From: Variovorax sp. 679
Lineage (GTDB): Bacteria > Pseudomonadota > Gammaproteobacteria > Burkholderiales > Burkholderiaceae_C
Length of the DNA: 64,000 bases
NCBI RefSeq assembly: GCF_003952185.1
Contig: NZ_RXFS01000015.1
Span: forward strand, 56,412 to 120,411
Direction of reading: 5' to 3'
Positions within the stretch are counted from its first letter, which is position 1. The number at the start of each line of letters is the position of its first letter. Shown here piece after piece: positions 43,536 through 50,578 of this stretch. The translations under genes and the position numbers were made by a program. Below the pieces are notes generated by a model. It did not search any database. It saw only the letters and a list, made by a program, of their open reading frames with translations, and was not told the DNA's origin.

Positions 43536-44335
43536 TGCCCCACCGGCAGGTTGCCGAGCATCACGCGGCCGATGCGCACGCGCTTCAGGCCGACCACCTT
43601 CAGGCCCACCAGCTCGCACATGCGGCGGATCTGCCGCTTCTTGCCTTCGGTGAGCACGAAGCGCAGCTGCTCGGGGTTCTGCCATTCGACCCGCGCCGGC
43701 TTCAGCGCCTGGCCGTCGAGGCTCAGGCCGTGGCGCAGCTTCGCGAGCATGGCCGGCGGAAATACCGCCTGCACGTTGGTGGTGACGGGGTCGTCATCGT
43801 CCATGCGCACCAGCTGGCCGGTGGGTGCGGGCTGGCCCAGGCCGTGGTAGGCCACGCGCACCAGGTATTCCTTCTCCATCACCGAGTCTTCGCCGATGAG
43901 CTGGCGCGCGATGCGGCCGTCCTGCGTCATGACCAGCAGGCCGATGGAGTCGATGTCGAGCCGTCCGCACGGCGCGAGGCCGCGCAACTGCTGGGGGCTG
44001 AAGAAGAAGCGGGCGTTGTCCTCGGCCCATCGGTTCTGCGGCGTGAACAGCTTGACCGCCGGATCGTGGCCGTCCTCGGCCTGCCCGCTCACGTAGCCGA
44101 TGGGCTTGTTGATGAGGATGGTGACCTGGTTCGCCTGCTGGCCCTTCGCGGCCTTGTCGACCTCGATGCGATCGGATGGCGTGACCTTCACGCCCATCTC
44201 GGCCGGCTTGCCGTTGACCTTCACCCAGCCGTTGGCGATCCATTCGTCGGCTTCGCGGCGCGAGCACATTTTCAGCTCGGCCATGCGCTTGTTGAGGCGC
44301 ACGGCATCGGTGGGGGGAGTGGAGGGCTCGGTCAT
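43502..44335 (-). CDS. rluF: 23S rRNA pseudouridine synthase, RsuA/RluF type
   Basis: The 277-aa protein has an N-terminal S4 RNA-binding domain (VRLNKRMAELKMCSRREADE) and the catalytic GRLD motif in CGRLDIDSIGLLVMTQDG. The C-terminal GKKRQIRRMCELVGLKVVGL is also typical. E. coli RluF modifies U2604 of 23S rRNA. A TTG 15 bases upstream is an alternative start; the ATG at 44335 is preferred because the longer version would cover the predicted nadM promoter. It is divergent from nadM and overlaps the winged-helix gene downstream. Confidence 0.9.
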   Translation of the reverse strand: MTEPSTPPTDAVRLNKRMAELKMCSRREADEWIANGWVKVNGKPAEMGVKVTPSDRIEVDKAAKGQQANQVTILINKPIGYVSGQAEDGHDPAVKLFTPQNRWAEDNARFFFSPQQLRGLAPCGRLDIDSIGLLVMTQDGRIARQLIGEDSVMEKEYLVRVAYHGLGQPAPTGQLVRMDDDDPVTTNVQAVFPPAMLAKLRHGLSLDGQALKPARVEWQNPEQLRFVLTEGKKRQIRRMCELVGLKVVGLKRVRIGRVMLGNLPVGQWRYLAPHEKF

Positions 44336-44342
44336 CGCAGGC

Positions 44343-44372
44343 TTGATCAATGGGCGGCACCGATGCTATCCT
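44343..44372 (+). promoter_or_regulatory. Possible promoter of the nadM leader
   Basis: TTGATC (44343-44348) and TATCCT (44367-44372) are 18 bases apart, each matching four of six consensus bases. Transcription would begin near 44380, exactly where the first leader hairpin starts. Confidence 0.35.
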
Positions 44373-44379
44373 GAACCCA

Positions 44380-44417
44380 GACGCGAGTTGATCGCGTCCT
44401 TTTTGGGGGATTCCCAA
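44380..44417 (+). promoter_or_regulatory. Two-hairpin leader of nadM (candidate regulatory RNA)
   Basis: Hairpin P1 pairs GACGCGA (44380-44386) with TCGCGTC (44392-44398) around the loop GTTGA. After four bases, hairpin P2 pairs TTGGGG (44403-44408) with TCCCAA (44412-44417), including one G-U pair, around a three-base loop. P2 contains the ribosome site GGGGGA and ends at the base before the GTG start. The nadV leader has the same plan with different stem sequences. Alternatively P1 plus CTTTTT could be a weak terminator. Confidence 0.6.
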
Positions 44418-45488
44418 GTGAGCACACGCAAGTACCAGTACGCCATCGTCATCGGGCGTTTCCAGCCCGTTCATTTCGGACATCAACGACTCATCGAGGA
44501 AGGCCTTCGCGCCGCCGATCGGGTCATCGTGGTGGTCGGCTCCGACCGGCAGCCGCGCAGCGTCAAGAACCCCTTCACTTTCGACGAACGCGAACGCATG
44601 GTGCGCGCCTGCCTGCGCGGCACCGAGCAGATGCGCGTGAGCGTGGTCGGCGTGGGCGACTCGCCCTACAACGACCAGATATGGATCGCGTCGATCCAGT
44701 CGGCAGTCGAGCGGCTCATCCAGCAGGACGGCCATGTGCCCGCCAAGGCCAGGGTGGCGCTGGTGGGGCACCTGAAGGATTCGTCGAGCTACTACCTCAA
44801 GCTCTTCCCGCACTGGGAGTTCGTCGGCCAGAACAGCGTGGAAAGCCTCAACGCCACCGACGTGCGCAGCCTCTACTTCGACCCCGAGAATCGGGGCCAG
44901 CTCGCGCGCGCCGACCTGCCCGACGGCACCGCCGCCTTCCTCGAACAGTTCACGAACACCGCCGACTACATCGAGCTTTGCGAGGAGCGCGCCTTCCTCG
45001 CCGACTACCGCGACAAGTACCGCTACGCCGGCAGCGAGTTTCCGCCGATCTACACCACGGTCGACGCCATCGTGGTCGAGGCCGGCCACATCCTGCTGGT
45101 GCAGCGCAAGTTCCATCCCGGCAAGGGCACCTGGGCGCTGCCCGGCGGCTTCGTCGGCCAGCACGAGCGGCTGCAGGACGCGGCCATCCGCGAGCTGAAG
45201 GAAGAAACGCGCCTGAAGGTGCCCGTGCCCGTGCTCAACGGCAGCATGAAGGCCAGCCACGTGTTCGACGCGCCCGACCGCTCGCAGCGCGGCCGCACCA
45301 TCACGCACGGCTTCTTCTTCGAGCTGGCGCACAACCAGTGGACGGGCCTGTCGGAGGTGCGCGCCGACGACGACGCGGCCGAGGTGCGCTGGGTGCCGAT
45401 TGCCGAGTTCCTGGACATGCAGGAGCGCATCTACGAAGACCACTTCTTCATCGCGAATCATTTTTTGGGTGGCCTGGGCAAGAACTGA
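44418..45488 (+). CDS. nadM: Bifunctional NMN adenylyltransferase / Nudix hydrolase
   Basis: The 356-aa protein joins two enzymes of NAD metabolism. The N-terminal half is a NadM-type nucleotidyltransferase with GRFQPVHFGH (13-22) and NATDVRSLYF, which makes NAD from NMN and ATP. The C-terminal half is a Nudix domain with the box GGFVGQHERLQDAAIRELKE (start near 241) continuing ETRL, probably an ADP-ribose pyrophosphatase. The start is a GTG at 44418, set by the frame and the GGGGGA ribosome site. It is followed after 66 bases by nadV, so the two enzymes act in sequence from nicotinamide. The leader hairpins suggest translational control. Confidence 0.93.
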   Translation: MSTRKYQYAIVIGRFQPVHFGHQRLIEEGLRAADRVIVVVGSDRQPRSVKNPFTFDERERMVRACLRGTEQMRVSVVGVGDSPYNDQIWIASIQSAVERLIQQDGHVPAKARVALVGHLKDSSSYYLKLFPHWEFVGQNSVESLNATDVRSLYFDPENRGQLARADLPDGTAAFLEQFTNTADYIELCEERAFLADYRDKYRYAGSEFPPIYTTVDAIVVEAGHILLVQRKFHPGKGTWALPGGFVGQHERLQDAAIRELKEETRLKVPVPVLNGSMKASHVFDAPDRSQRGRTITHGFFFELAHNQWTGLSEVRADDDAAEVRWVPIAEFLDMQERIYEDHFFIANHFLGGLGKN

Positions 45489-45513
45489 ACAGCCGGGCCT
45501 TGTCAGCAAGAAC

Positions 45514-45554
45514 GGCATCCGGTTGACGGATGCCATAGTGAAAGGAGCTTTCAC
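45514..45554 (+). promoter_or_regulatory. Two-hairpin leader of nadV (candidate regulatory RNA)
   Basis: Hairpin P1 pairs GGCATCCG (45514-45521) with CGGATGCC (45527-45534) around the loop GTTGA, identical to the loop in the nadM leader. After three bases, hairpin P2 pairs GTGAAAG (45538-45544) with CTTTCAC (45548-45554) around GAG. The ribosome site AAAGGAG lies inside P2, and P2 ends at the base before the ATG. No T-run follows P1, so termination is not the explanation here. Confidence 0.65.
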
Positions 45555-47000
45555 ATGAACCGCAATCTCACCTCCACGCCCCTGGGCAACAACCTGCTGC
45601 TGCGCACCGACTCCTACAAGGTGTCGCACTGGATGCAGTACCCGCCCGGTACGCAGACGGTGTACAGCTACATCGAGTCGCGCGGCGGCATCTTCAGCCA
45701 CTCGCTGTTCTTCGGTCTGCAGGCCTACCTGCGCGAATACCTGCAGACGCCGGTGACGCGCGACGACGTCGAGGAAGCCGCGGCGCTCATGGCCGTGCAC
45801 GGCGAGCCCTTCAACCGCGAAGGCTGGCTGCGGCTGATCGAGAAGCACGGCGGGCTGATGCCGGTGCGCATCCGCGCCGTGCCCGAAGGCAGCGTTCTGC
45901 CGGTGCACAACGTGCTCGCGACCATCGAGAACACCGACCCCGAGTTCTTCTGGGTCACGAGCTTCCTCGAAACCGAGCTGCTGCGCGCCATCTGGTACCC
46001 CACCACGGTCGCCACGCTCTCGGCAGCCGCGCGCACCACGCTGCTGCGCTACCTCGAGGCCACCTGCGACGACCCCGAGGGCCAGATCGCCTTCAGGCTG
46101 CACGACTTCGGCGCACGGGGTGTGTCCAGCCTCGAATCGGCTGCGCTCGGCGGCATGGCGCACCTGGTGAACTTCATGGGCACCGACACGCTGGCCGCGC
46201 TGGTGGCCGCGCGCCGGTACTACGACTGCGACGTGGCGGGCTTCTCGATTCCCGCGGCCGAGCACAGCACCATCACGGGCTGGGGCCGCGAGCACGAGGC
46301 CGACGCCTACGGCAACATGGTCGACCAGTTCGGCAAGCCCGGCGCAACCTTCGCGGTGGTGAGCGACAGCTACGACATCTTCAATGCCTGCGCGCGCATC
46401 TGGGGCGAGGAGCTGAAGGCGAAGGTGGTGGCCTCGGGCGCAACGCTGGTGGTGCGGCCCGACTCGGGCGACCCGGCCGAGACCACGCTGAAGGTGGCGC
46501 AGATACTGGCCGAGCGCTTCGGCACCACGACCAATGCCAAGGGCTTTCGCGTGCTGAACAACGTGCGCATCATCCAGGGCGACGGCGTGAACCTCGATTC
46601 GCTGCGGCTGTGCCTGTCGAACTTCTTCCACAACGGTTTCTCTACGGAGAACATCTCCTTCGGCATGGGCGGCGGGCTGCTGCAGCAGGTCAATCGCGAC
46701 ACCATGCAGTGGGCGATGAAGTGCTCGGCCATGCAGGTGAACGGCGAGTGGCGCGATGTCTACAAGTCGCCGGTGGGGGATATGGGCAAGGCCTCGAAGA
46801 AGGGGCGGCTCGCGCTGGTGCGCGATGCGCGCGGGGAAGTGAGCAGCATGCGTGAGGAAGCCTTGGCCGATGGGCAGGTCGACCTGCTGCAGACGGTGTT
46901 CGAGAACGGGCGCATCGTGCAGAGCACCAGCTTCGATGCCGTTCGCGAGCGGGCGGCCATCGGGGTGAAGCAGCTCGTCACCTCGCGCGCGCCTCTCTGA
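45555..47000 (+). CDS. nadV: Nicotinamide phosphoribosyltransferase
   Basis: The 481-aa enzyme makes NMN from nicotinamide and PRPP, the first step of the deamidation-free NAD salvage route. It closely follows the NAMPT/NadV family: LLRTDSYKVSHWMQYPPGTQ at the N terminus, LHDFGARGVSS, Asp211 in MGTDTLAAL, and the phosphorylated histidine His237 in PAAEHSTITGWG. RPDSGDP supplies phosphate-binding residues. Length is normal. It lies 66 bases after nadM and has its own structured leader. The product NMN is the substrate of NadM. Confidence 0.96.
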   Translation: MNRNLTSTPLGNNLLLRTDSYKVSHWMQYPPGTQTVYSYIESRGGIFSHSLFFGLQAYLREYLQTPVTRDDVEEAAALMAVHGEPFNREGWLRLIEKHGGLMPVRIRAVPEGSVLPVHNVLATIENTDPEFFWVTSFLETELLRAIWYPTTVATLSAAARTTLLRYLEATCDDPEGQIAFRLHDFGARGVSSLESAALGGMAHLVNFMGTDTLAALVAARRYYDCDVAGFSIPAAEHSTITGWGREHEADAYGNMVDQFGKPGATFAVVSDSYDIFNACARIWGEELKAKVVASGATLVVRPDSGDPAETTLKVAQILAERFGTTTNAKGFRVLNNVRIIQGDGVNLDSLRLCLSNFFHNGFSTENISFGMGGGLLQQVNRDTMQWAMKCSAMQVNGEWRDVYKSPVGDMGKASKKGRLALVRDARGEVSSMREEALADGQVDLLQTVFENGRIVQSTSFDAVRERAAIGVKQLVTSRAPL

Positions 47001-47100
47001 GGCCGGGTCGGCAGCGGAAGGGGGTGCGGCCGCGCCTCCGATTTCCTCGGGGCGGGAGTGCCACATGGCATGGCCATAATCCGCCCAGACCGCCGAATCC

Positions 47101-48255
47101 ATGACCAAACTCCTGATCCTCAGCGTGAGCGCCGGCAACGGCCACGTGCGTGCAGCACAGGCGCTTGCCGCCACCGCCCAGTCCCTCGCCCCGCCCTGCA
47201 CGGCGGTCCACATCGACGCGATGGCCCACGTGGCCGCCGGCTTCCGCAAGGTCTACACCGACTGGTACATCCAGCTCGTCAACCGCGCACCTGAGCTGTG
47301 GTCGTACCTGCACCAGCGCACCGACATCACGCCGCACCATGCACCCTCGCAGCGCCTGCGCCGCGGCATCGAGCGGCTGAGCACCGGCGCGCTGGTGCGC
47401 GAGATCCGCCGCGAGAAGCCCGACGCCGTGATCTGCACCCATTTCCTGCCGGCCGAGCTTCTGATGCGCGAGCGCAACCGGGGCCGCATCGACTACCCCG
47501 TGTGGCTGCAGATCACCGACTACGACCTGCACAACATGTGGCTGGTGCCGGGCATGGCGGGCTACCTTGCGGCAACGGAGGAAGTCGCTTTCCGCCTGCG
47601 GGCGCGCGGCATTCCGGCCGATCGCATCCACGTCACCGGCATTCCGGTGATGCCCTCGTTCTCCGAGCCTACCGCCCCTGAGCTCGCGCGCGATGCCTGC
47701 GCAGCCGGGCTCGGCCTCGATCCCTCGCGCCCGGTGCTGCTCATGGTGTCGGGCGGCGCCGGCGTCGGGGACCTGCCGAGCATGGTCGAGCGCGTGCTGG
47801 GTCTCGGTGGTCCTGACGGCAGGCCGAACGACTTCCAGGTGATCGCCGTGGCGGGCCGCAACGCGGAAGCGCACGGCAAGCTGGAAGCGCTGGCAAGGCG
47901 CCACCCGGGCCGCGTGGCGGCCATCGGCTTCACCAACGAGATGCACAGGATGATGGCCGCGTCCGACCTGGTCGTGACCAAGCCCGGCGGCCTCACGGTG
48001 TCGGAATGCCTCGCGCTGGGCAAGCCGATGCTGCTGATCTCGCCCATTCCCGGGCAGGAAGAGCACAACGCCGGCTTCCTGATGGAAGAGGGCGCGGCCT
48101 GGCTCGCCTATGACGCCATCGGCCTCGACTACAAGGTGGCGCGCCTGATGGCCGACCCCGCCAAGCTCTCGAACATGGCCGCGCGCAGCCGGGCGCTGGG
48201 CAAGCCGAAGGCCGCGCGCTCCGTGCTTCAACACGTACTGGGTACTGCGGCATGA
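47101..48255 (+). CDS. Processive glycolipid synthase-like glycosyltransferase (MGDG synthase/MurG type)
   Basis: The 384-aa protein has the N-terminal domain of monogalactosyldiacylglycerol synthases (LLILSVSAGNGHVRAAQALA) and a GT28 C-terminal domain with VTKPGGLTVSECLALGKPML and PIPGQEEHNAGFLMEEGAAW. Such enzymes add a sugar to diacylglycerol at the inner membrane, often when phosphate is scarce. Its stop overlaps the next gene start (ATGA). The sugar and lipid used cannot be read from sequence. It heads a three-gene operon. Confidence 0.88.
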   Translation: MTKLLILSVSAGNGHVRAAQALAATAQSLAPPCTAVHIDAMAHVAAGFRKVYTDWYIQLVNRAPELWSYLHQRTDITPHHAPSQRLRRGIERLSTGALVREIRREKPDAVICTHFLPAELLMRERNRGRIDYPVWLQITDYDLHNMWLVPGMAGYLAATEEVAFRLRARGIPADRIHVTGIPVMPSFSEPTAPELARDACAAGLGLDPSRPVLLMVSGGAGVGDLPSMVERVLGLGGPDGRPNDFQVIAVAGRNAEAHGKLEALARRHPGRVAAIGFTNEMHRMMAASDLVVTKPGGLTVSECLALGKPMLLISPIPGQEEHNAGFLMEEGAAWLAYDAIGLDYKVARLMADPAKLSNMAARSRALGKPKAARSVLQHVLGTAA

Positions 48256-48749
48256 GCGGCGCGATCGAAAAGACGAGCGTGGCCCGCACGCTCGGGTACC
48301 TCGCCTGGGTCATCGTCATGGCCTTCTTCTTCGCCAACGCCGAGATCCAGATCGAAGGCGGCGCCGGCTGGGCCACGTCGCTGCCGACATGGCGCATCGA
48401 GAACAGCATCTGGCTCGACATCTTCTGGGGCGGCCGCGCGATGACAGGCTACCACGCATGGGTGTTCACCTTCATGGCGCTGGTGTTCTTCTCGCCGCTG
48501 GCCTTCAACGGGCGCTGGACGTGGCGCGACGTGGGGCTGGCGGTGGCGGGGCTCATCGTGTTCTGGGTCTGCGAGGACTTCAGCTGGTTCCTCGTCAATC
48601 CGGCCTTCGGCTGGGAGCGCTTCAACCCGGTGGATGCGTTCTGGCACAAGCACTGGATGTGGGGCGCGCCGGTCGATTACTGGGGCGGGCTCGCGGTGGC
48701 CGCGCTGATCCTCGGCACGCGGCACTGGCCGCGCAAGAAAACGCAATGA
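48252..48749 (+). CDS. Small integral membrane protein of the glycolipid operon
   Basis: The 165-aa protein has four likely membrane helices (about 12-29, 66-87, 95-115, 143-158). I do not recognise the family. Many tryptophans and paired acidic residues (CEDFSWFLVNPAFGWERF) lie near the membrane surface, a pattern seen in lipid-handling proteins. Both its start and stop are ATGA overlaps with the glycosyltransferase gene upstream and the phosphatase gene downstream, so it is made with them. A role in lipid supply or modification is inferred from context. Confidence 0.7.
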   Translation: MSGAIEKTSVARTLGYLAWVIVMAFFFANAEIQIEGGAGWATSLPTWRIENSIWLDIFWGGRAMTGYHAWVFTFMALVFFSPLAFNGRWTWRDVGLAVAGLIVFWVCEDFSWFLVNPAFGWERFNPVDAFWHKHWMWGAPVDYWGGLAVAALILGTRHWPRKKTQ

Positions 48750-49321
48750 CCCGGCAGAAGAAGCACGACAGGGCAGCCGAGGAAGACGCGGCCGGCCCGC
48801 GCCCCGGCCACTGGGCCGATCCACTGGATGCGCTAGGGGTCGAGAACCTGCACCGCATCACGCCCACGCTGTACCGCAGCGCACAGCCCCGGCGCGCCAA
48901 CCTCGCCGCGCTGCAGTCGCTGGGCATCCGCACGGTGGTGAGCCTGCGTTCGTTCAATGACGACAGGAAGGTCTTCGCCGAAAGCGGCATCAGGCTGGTG
49001 CGGGTGCCGATCAACACATGGTCCATCGACGACGCCAAGGTGCTGCGCGCGCTGCTCGCCATCCGCGCGGCCGAGAAGCTGGGGCCGGTGCTCATCCACT
49101 GCATGCACGGCGCCGACCGCACCGGCGTGGTCGCGGCGGTGTACCGCATGGCGATGCAGGAGTGGGACAAGGACAGTGCCCGCCACGAAATGCTGCGCGG
49201 CGGCTACGGCTATCACACGCTGTGGCGCAACATCCCGCGCTACATCGAAAAGCTCGATCCGGCGAAGATGCGCCACGCGCTGGCGGCGGCGCATTCCCCG
49301 GTGGCGCCCGTGGTGTCCTGA
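48746..49321 (+). CDS. Dual-specificity/tyrosine phosphatase-like protein
   Basis: The 191-aa protein has the cysteine phosphatase loop HCMHGADRTG, with catalytic Cys119 and Arg125, and upstream LYRSAQPRRANLAALQSLGI typical of the DSP subgroup with RSAQP. Asp95 or Asp96 in TWSIDDAKV may be the general acid. There is no signal peptide, so it acts in the cytoplasm. Similar phosphatases dephosphorylate proteins, phosphatidylglycerophosphate or inositol phosphates. Placed after a glycolipid synthase and a membrane protein, a lipid phosphate substrate is plausible but unproven. The start overlaps the upstream stop. Confidence 0.85.
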   Translation: MTRQKKHDRAAEEDAAGPRPGHWADPLDALGVENLHRITPTLYRSAQPRRANLAALQSLGIRTVVSLRSFNDDRKVFAESGIRLVRVPINTWSIDDAKVLRALLAIRAAEKLGPVLIHCMHGADRTGVVAAVYRMAMQEWDKDSARHEMLRGGYGYHTLWRNIPRYIEKLDPAKMRHALAAAHSPVAPVVS

Positions 49322-49408
49322 AGGCGCCAGCAGCTTCCGGACCCCGCTCCTATACTGGCCGCCCCGTGGCCACAGGCCATCCGCGAACCTGACCAGAAGG
49401 GCTCTTCC

Positions 49409-50539
49409 ATGGCACTGCAAATCCGCTCCCTCATTCGCGCAAACGGCGAACTCGAACTCTCGCTGCATGACGACCCCATTCCCGAACCGCAGGCCCACGA
49501 AGTGGTGATCCGCGTCGAGGCGTCGCCCCTCAATCCGTCGGACCTGGGCCTGCTGTTCGGCGCGGCCGACATGAGCACCGCCAAGGCTTCGGGCACGCCC
49601 GATCGCCCCGTCGTCACCGCCACCGTGCCCGAGCGCGTGCTTCCTGCGATGAAGGCGCGGCTCGACGAATCGATGCCCGTCGGCAACGAAGGCGCGGGCG
49701 TGGTGGTCAAGGCCGGTTCGTCGCCGGCTGCGCAGGCGCTGCTCGGCAAGACCGTGGCGGCCATCGGCGGCGCGATGTACTCGCAGTACCGCTGCCTCGC
49801 CGCAGCCCAGTGCCTGGAACTGCCGGCGGGCACCACGGCGGCCGAGGGCGCATCGTGCTTCGTCAACCCGCTCACTTCGCTCAGCATGGTCGAGACCATG
49901 CGCATGGAAGGCCACAAGGCGCTGGTGCACACGGCCGCTGCATCCAACCTCGGCCAGATGCTCAACAAGATCTGCCAGAAGGACGGCATCGCCCTCGTCA
50001 ACATCGTGCGCAAGCAGGAGCAGGAAGACCTGCTGCGCGGCCTCGGCGCGAAGTACGTGTGCAACGCGACCTCGCCCACCTTCATCGAAGACCTCACGCA
50101 GGCCCTGGTCGAGACCGGCGCCACGCTGGCCTTCGATGCCACCGGCGGCGGCAAGCTCGCAGGGCAGATCCTCGGCTGCATGGAAGCCGCCATCAACCGC
50201 ACCGCCAAGGAATACAGCCGCTACGGCTCGACCACGCACAAGCAGGTCTACATCTATGGCGGCCTCGACCGCGCTCCCACCGAGTTCGTGCGCAACTTCG
50301 GCATGGCGTGGGGCATGGGCGGATGGCTGCTGTTCCCGTTCCTGCAGAAGCTGGGCGACGCGGGCACGCAGCGCCTGAAGGCGCGCGTCGTCGCAGAACT
50401 GAAGACGACCTTCGCGAGCCACTACACGCGCAAGGTGTCGCTGGTGGAGATGCTGGGGCTCGATGCGATCGGGGTGTATGGCAAGCAGGCTACGGGCGAG
50501 AAGTTCTTGCTGAATCCGAACAAGGGCGTCGCGGGCTGA
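49409..50539 (+). CDS. Zinc-less MDR family oxidoreductase
   Basis: The 376-aa protein has MDR segments ASPLNPSDLGLLFGAADMS, PVGNEGAGVVVKAGSSPAAQ, and a nucleotide-binding region HTAAASNLGQMLNKICQKDG. Zinc ligands are absent. The C-terminal AWGMGGWLLFPFLQKLGDAG is a less common feature that may form a membrane-associated patch. It is separated from the phosphatase gene by 87 bases and may have its own promoter. The substrate is unknown. Confidence 0.88.
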   Translation: MALQIRSLIRANGELELSLHDDPIPEPQAHEVVIRVEASPLNPSDLGLLFGAADMSTAKASGTPDRPVVTATVPERVLPAMKARLDESMPVGNEGAGVVVKAGSSPAAQALLGKTVAAIGGAMYSQYRCLAAAQCLELPAGTTAAEGASCFVNPLTSLSMVETMRMEGHKALVHTAAASNLGQMLNKICQKDGIALVNIVRKQEQEDLLRGLGAKYVCNATSPTFIEDLTQALVETGATLAFDATGGGKLAGQILGCMEAAINRTAKEYSRYGSTTHKQVYIYGGLDRAPTEFVRNFGMAWGMGGWLLFPFLQKLGDAGTQRLKARVVAELKTTFASHYTRKVSLVEMLGLDAIGVYGKQATGEKFLLNPNKGVAG

Positions 50540-50543
50540 AAAA

Positions 50544-50569
50544 AAGGGCGGCCCTTGCGGACCGCCCTT
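50544..50569 (-). terminator. Intrinsic terminator of the EF-G gene
   Basis: On the minus strand the stem AAGGGCGG / CCGCCCTT (50569-50544) is followed by a T-run formed by the A-run at 50538-50545, ten bases past the fusA stop codon. The A-run also overlaps the end of the convergent oxidoreductase gene. Confidence 0.85.
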
Positions 50570-50578
50570 CCAAGGCCA

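Noticed and set aside
44380..45535. Reading the nadM/nadV inverted repeats as an NrtR-type DNA operator
   Set aside because: The arms differ in sequence between the two sites while only the loop is constant, which is unlike a protein operator.
43794..47249. 1151-codon minus-strand open frame covering nadM and nadV
   Set aside because: It is very rich in His, Arg, Ala and Val with no domains, and lies opposite two genes with clear catalytic motifs.
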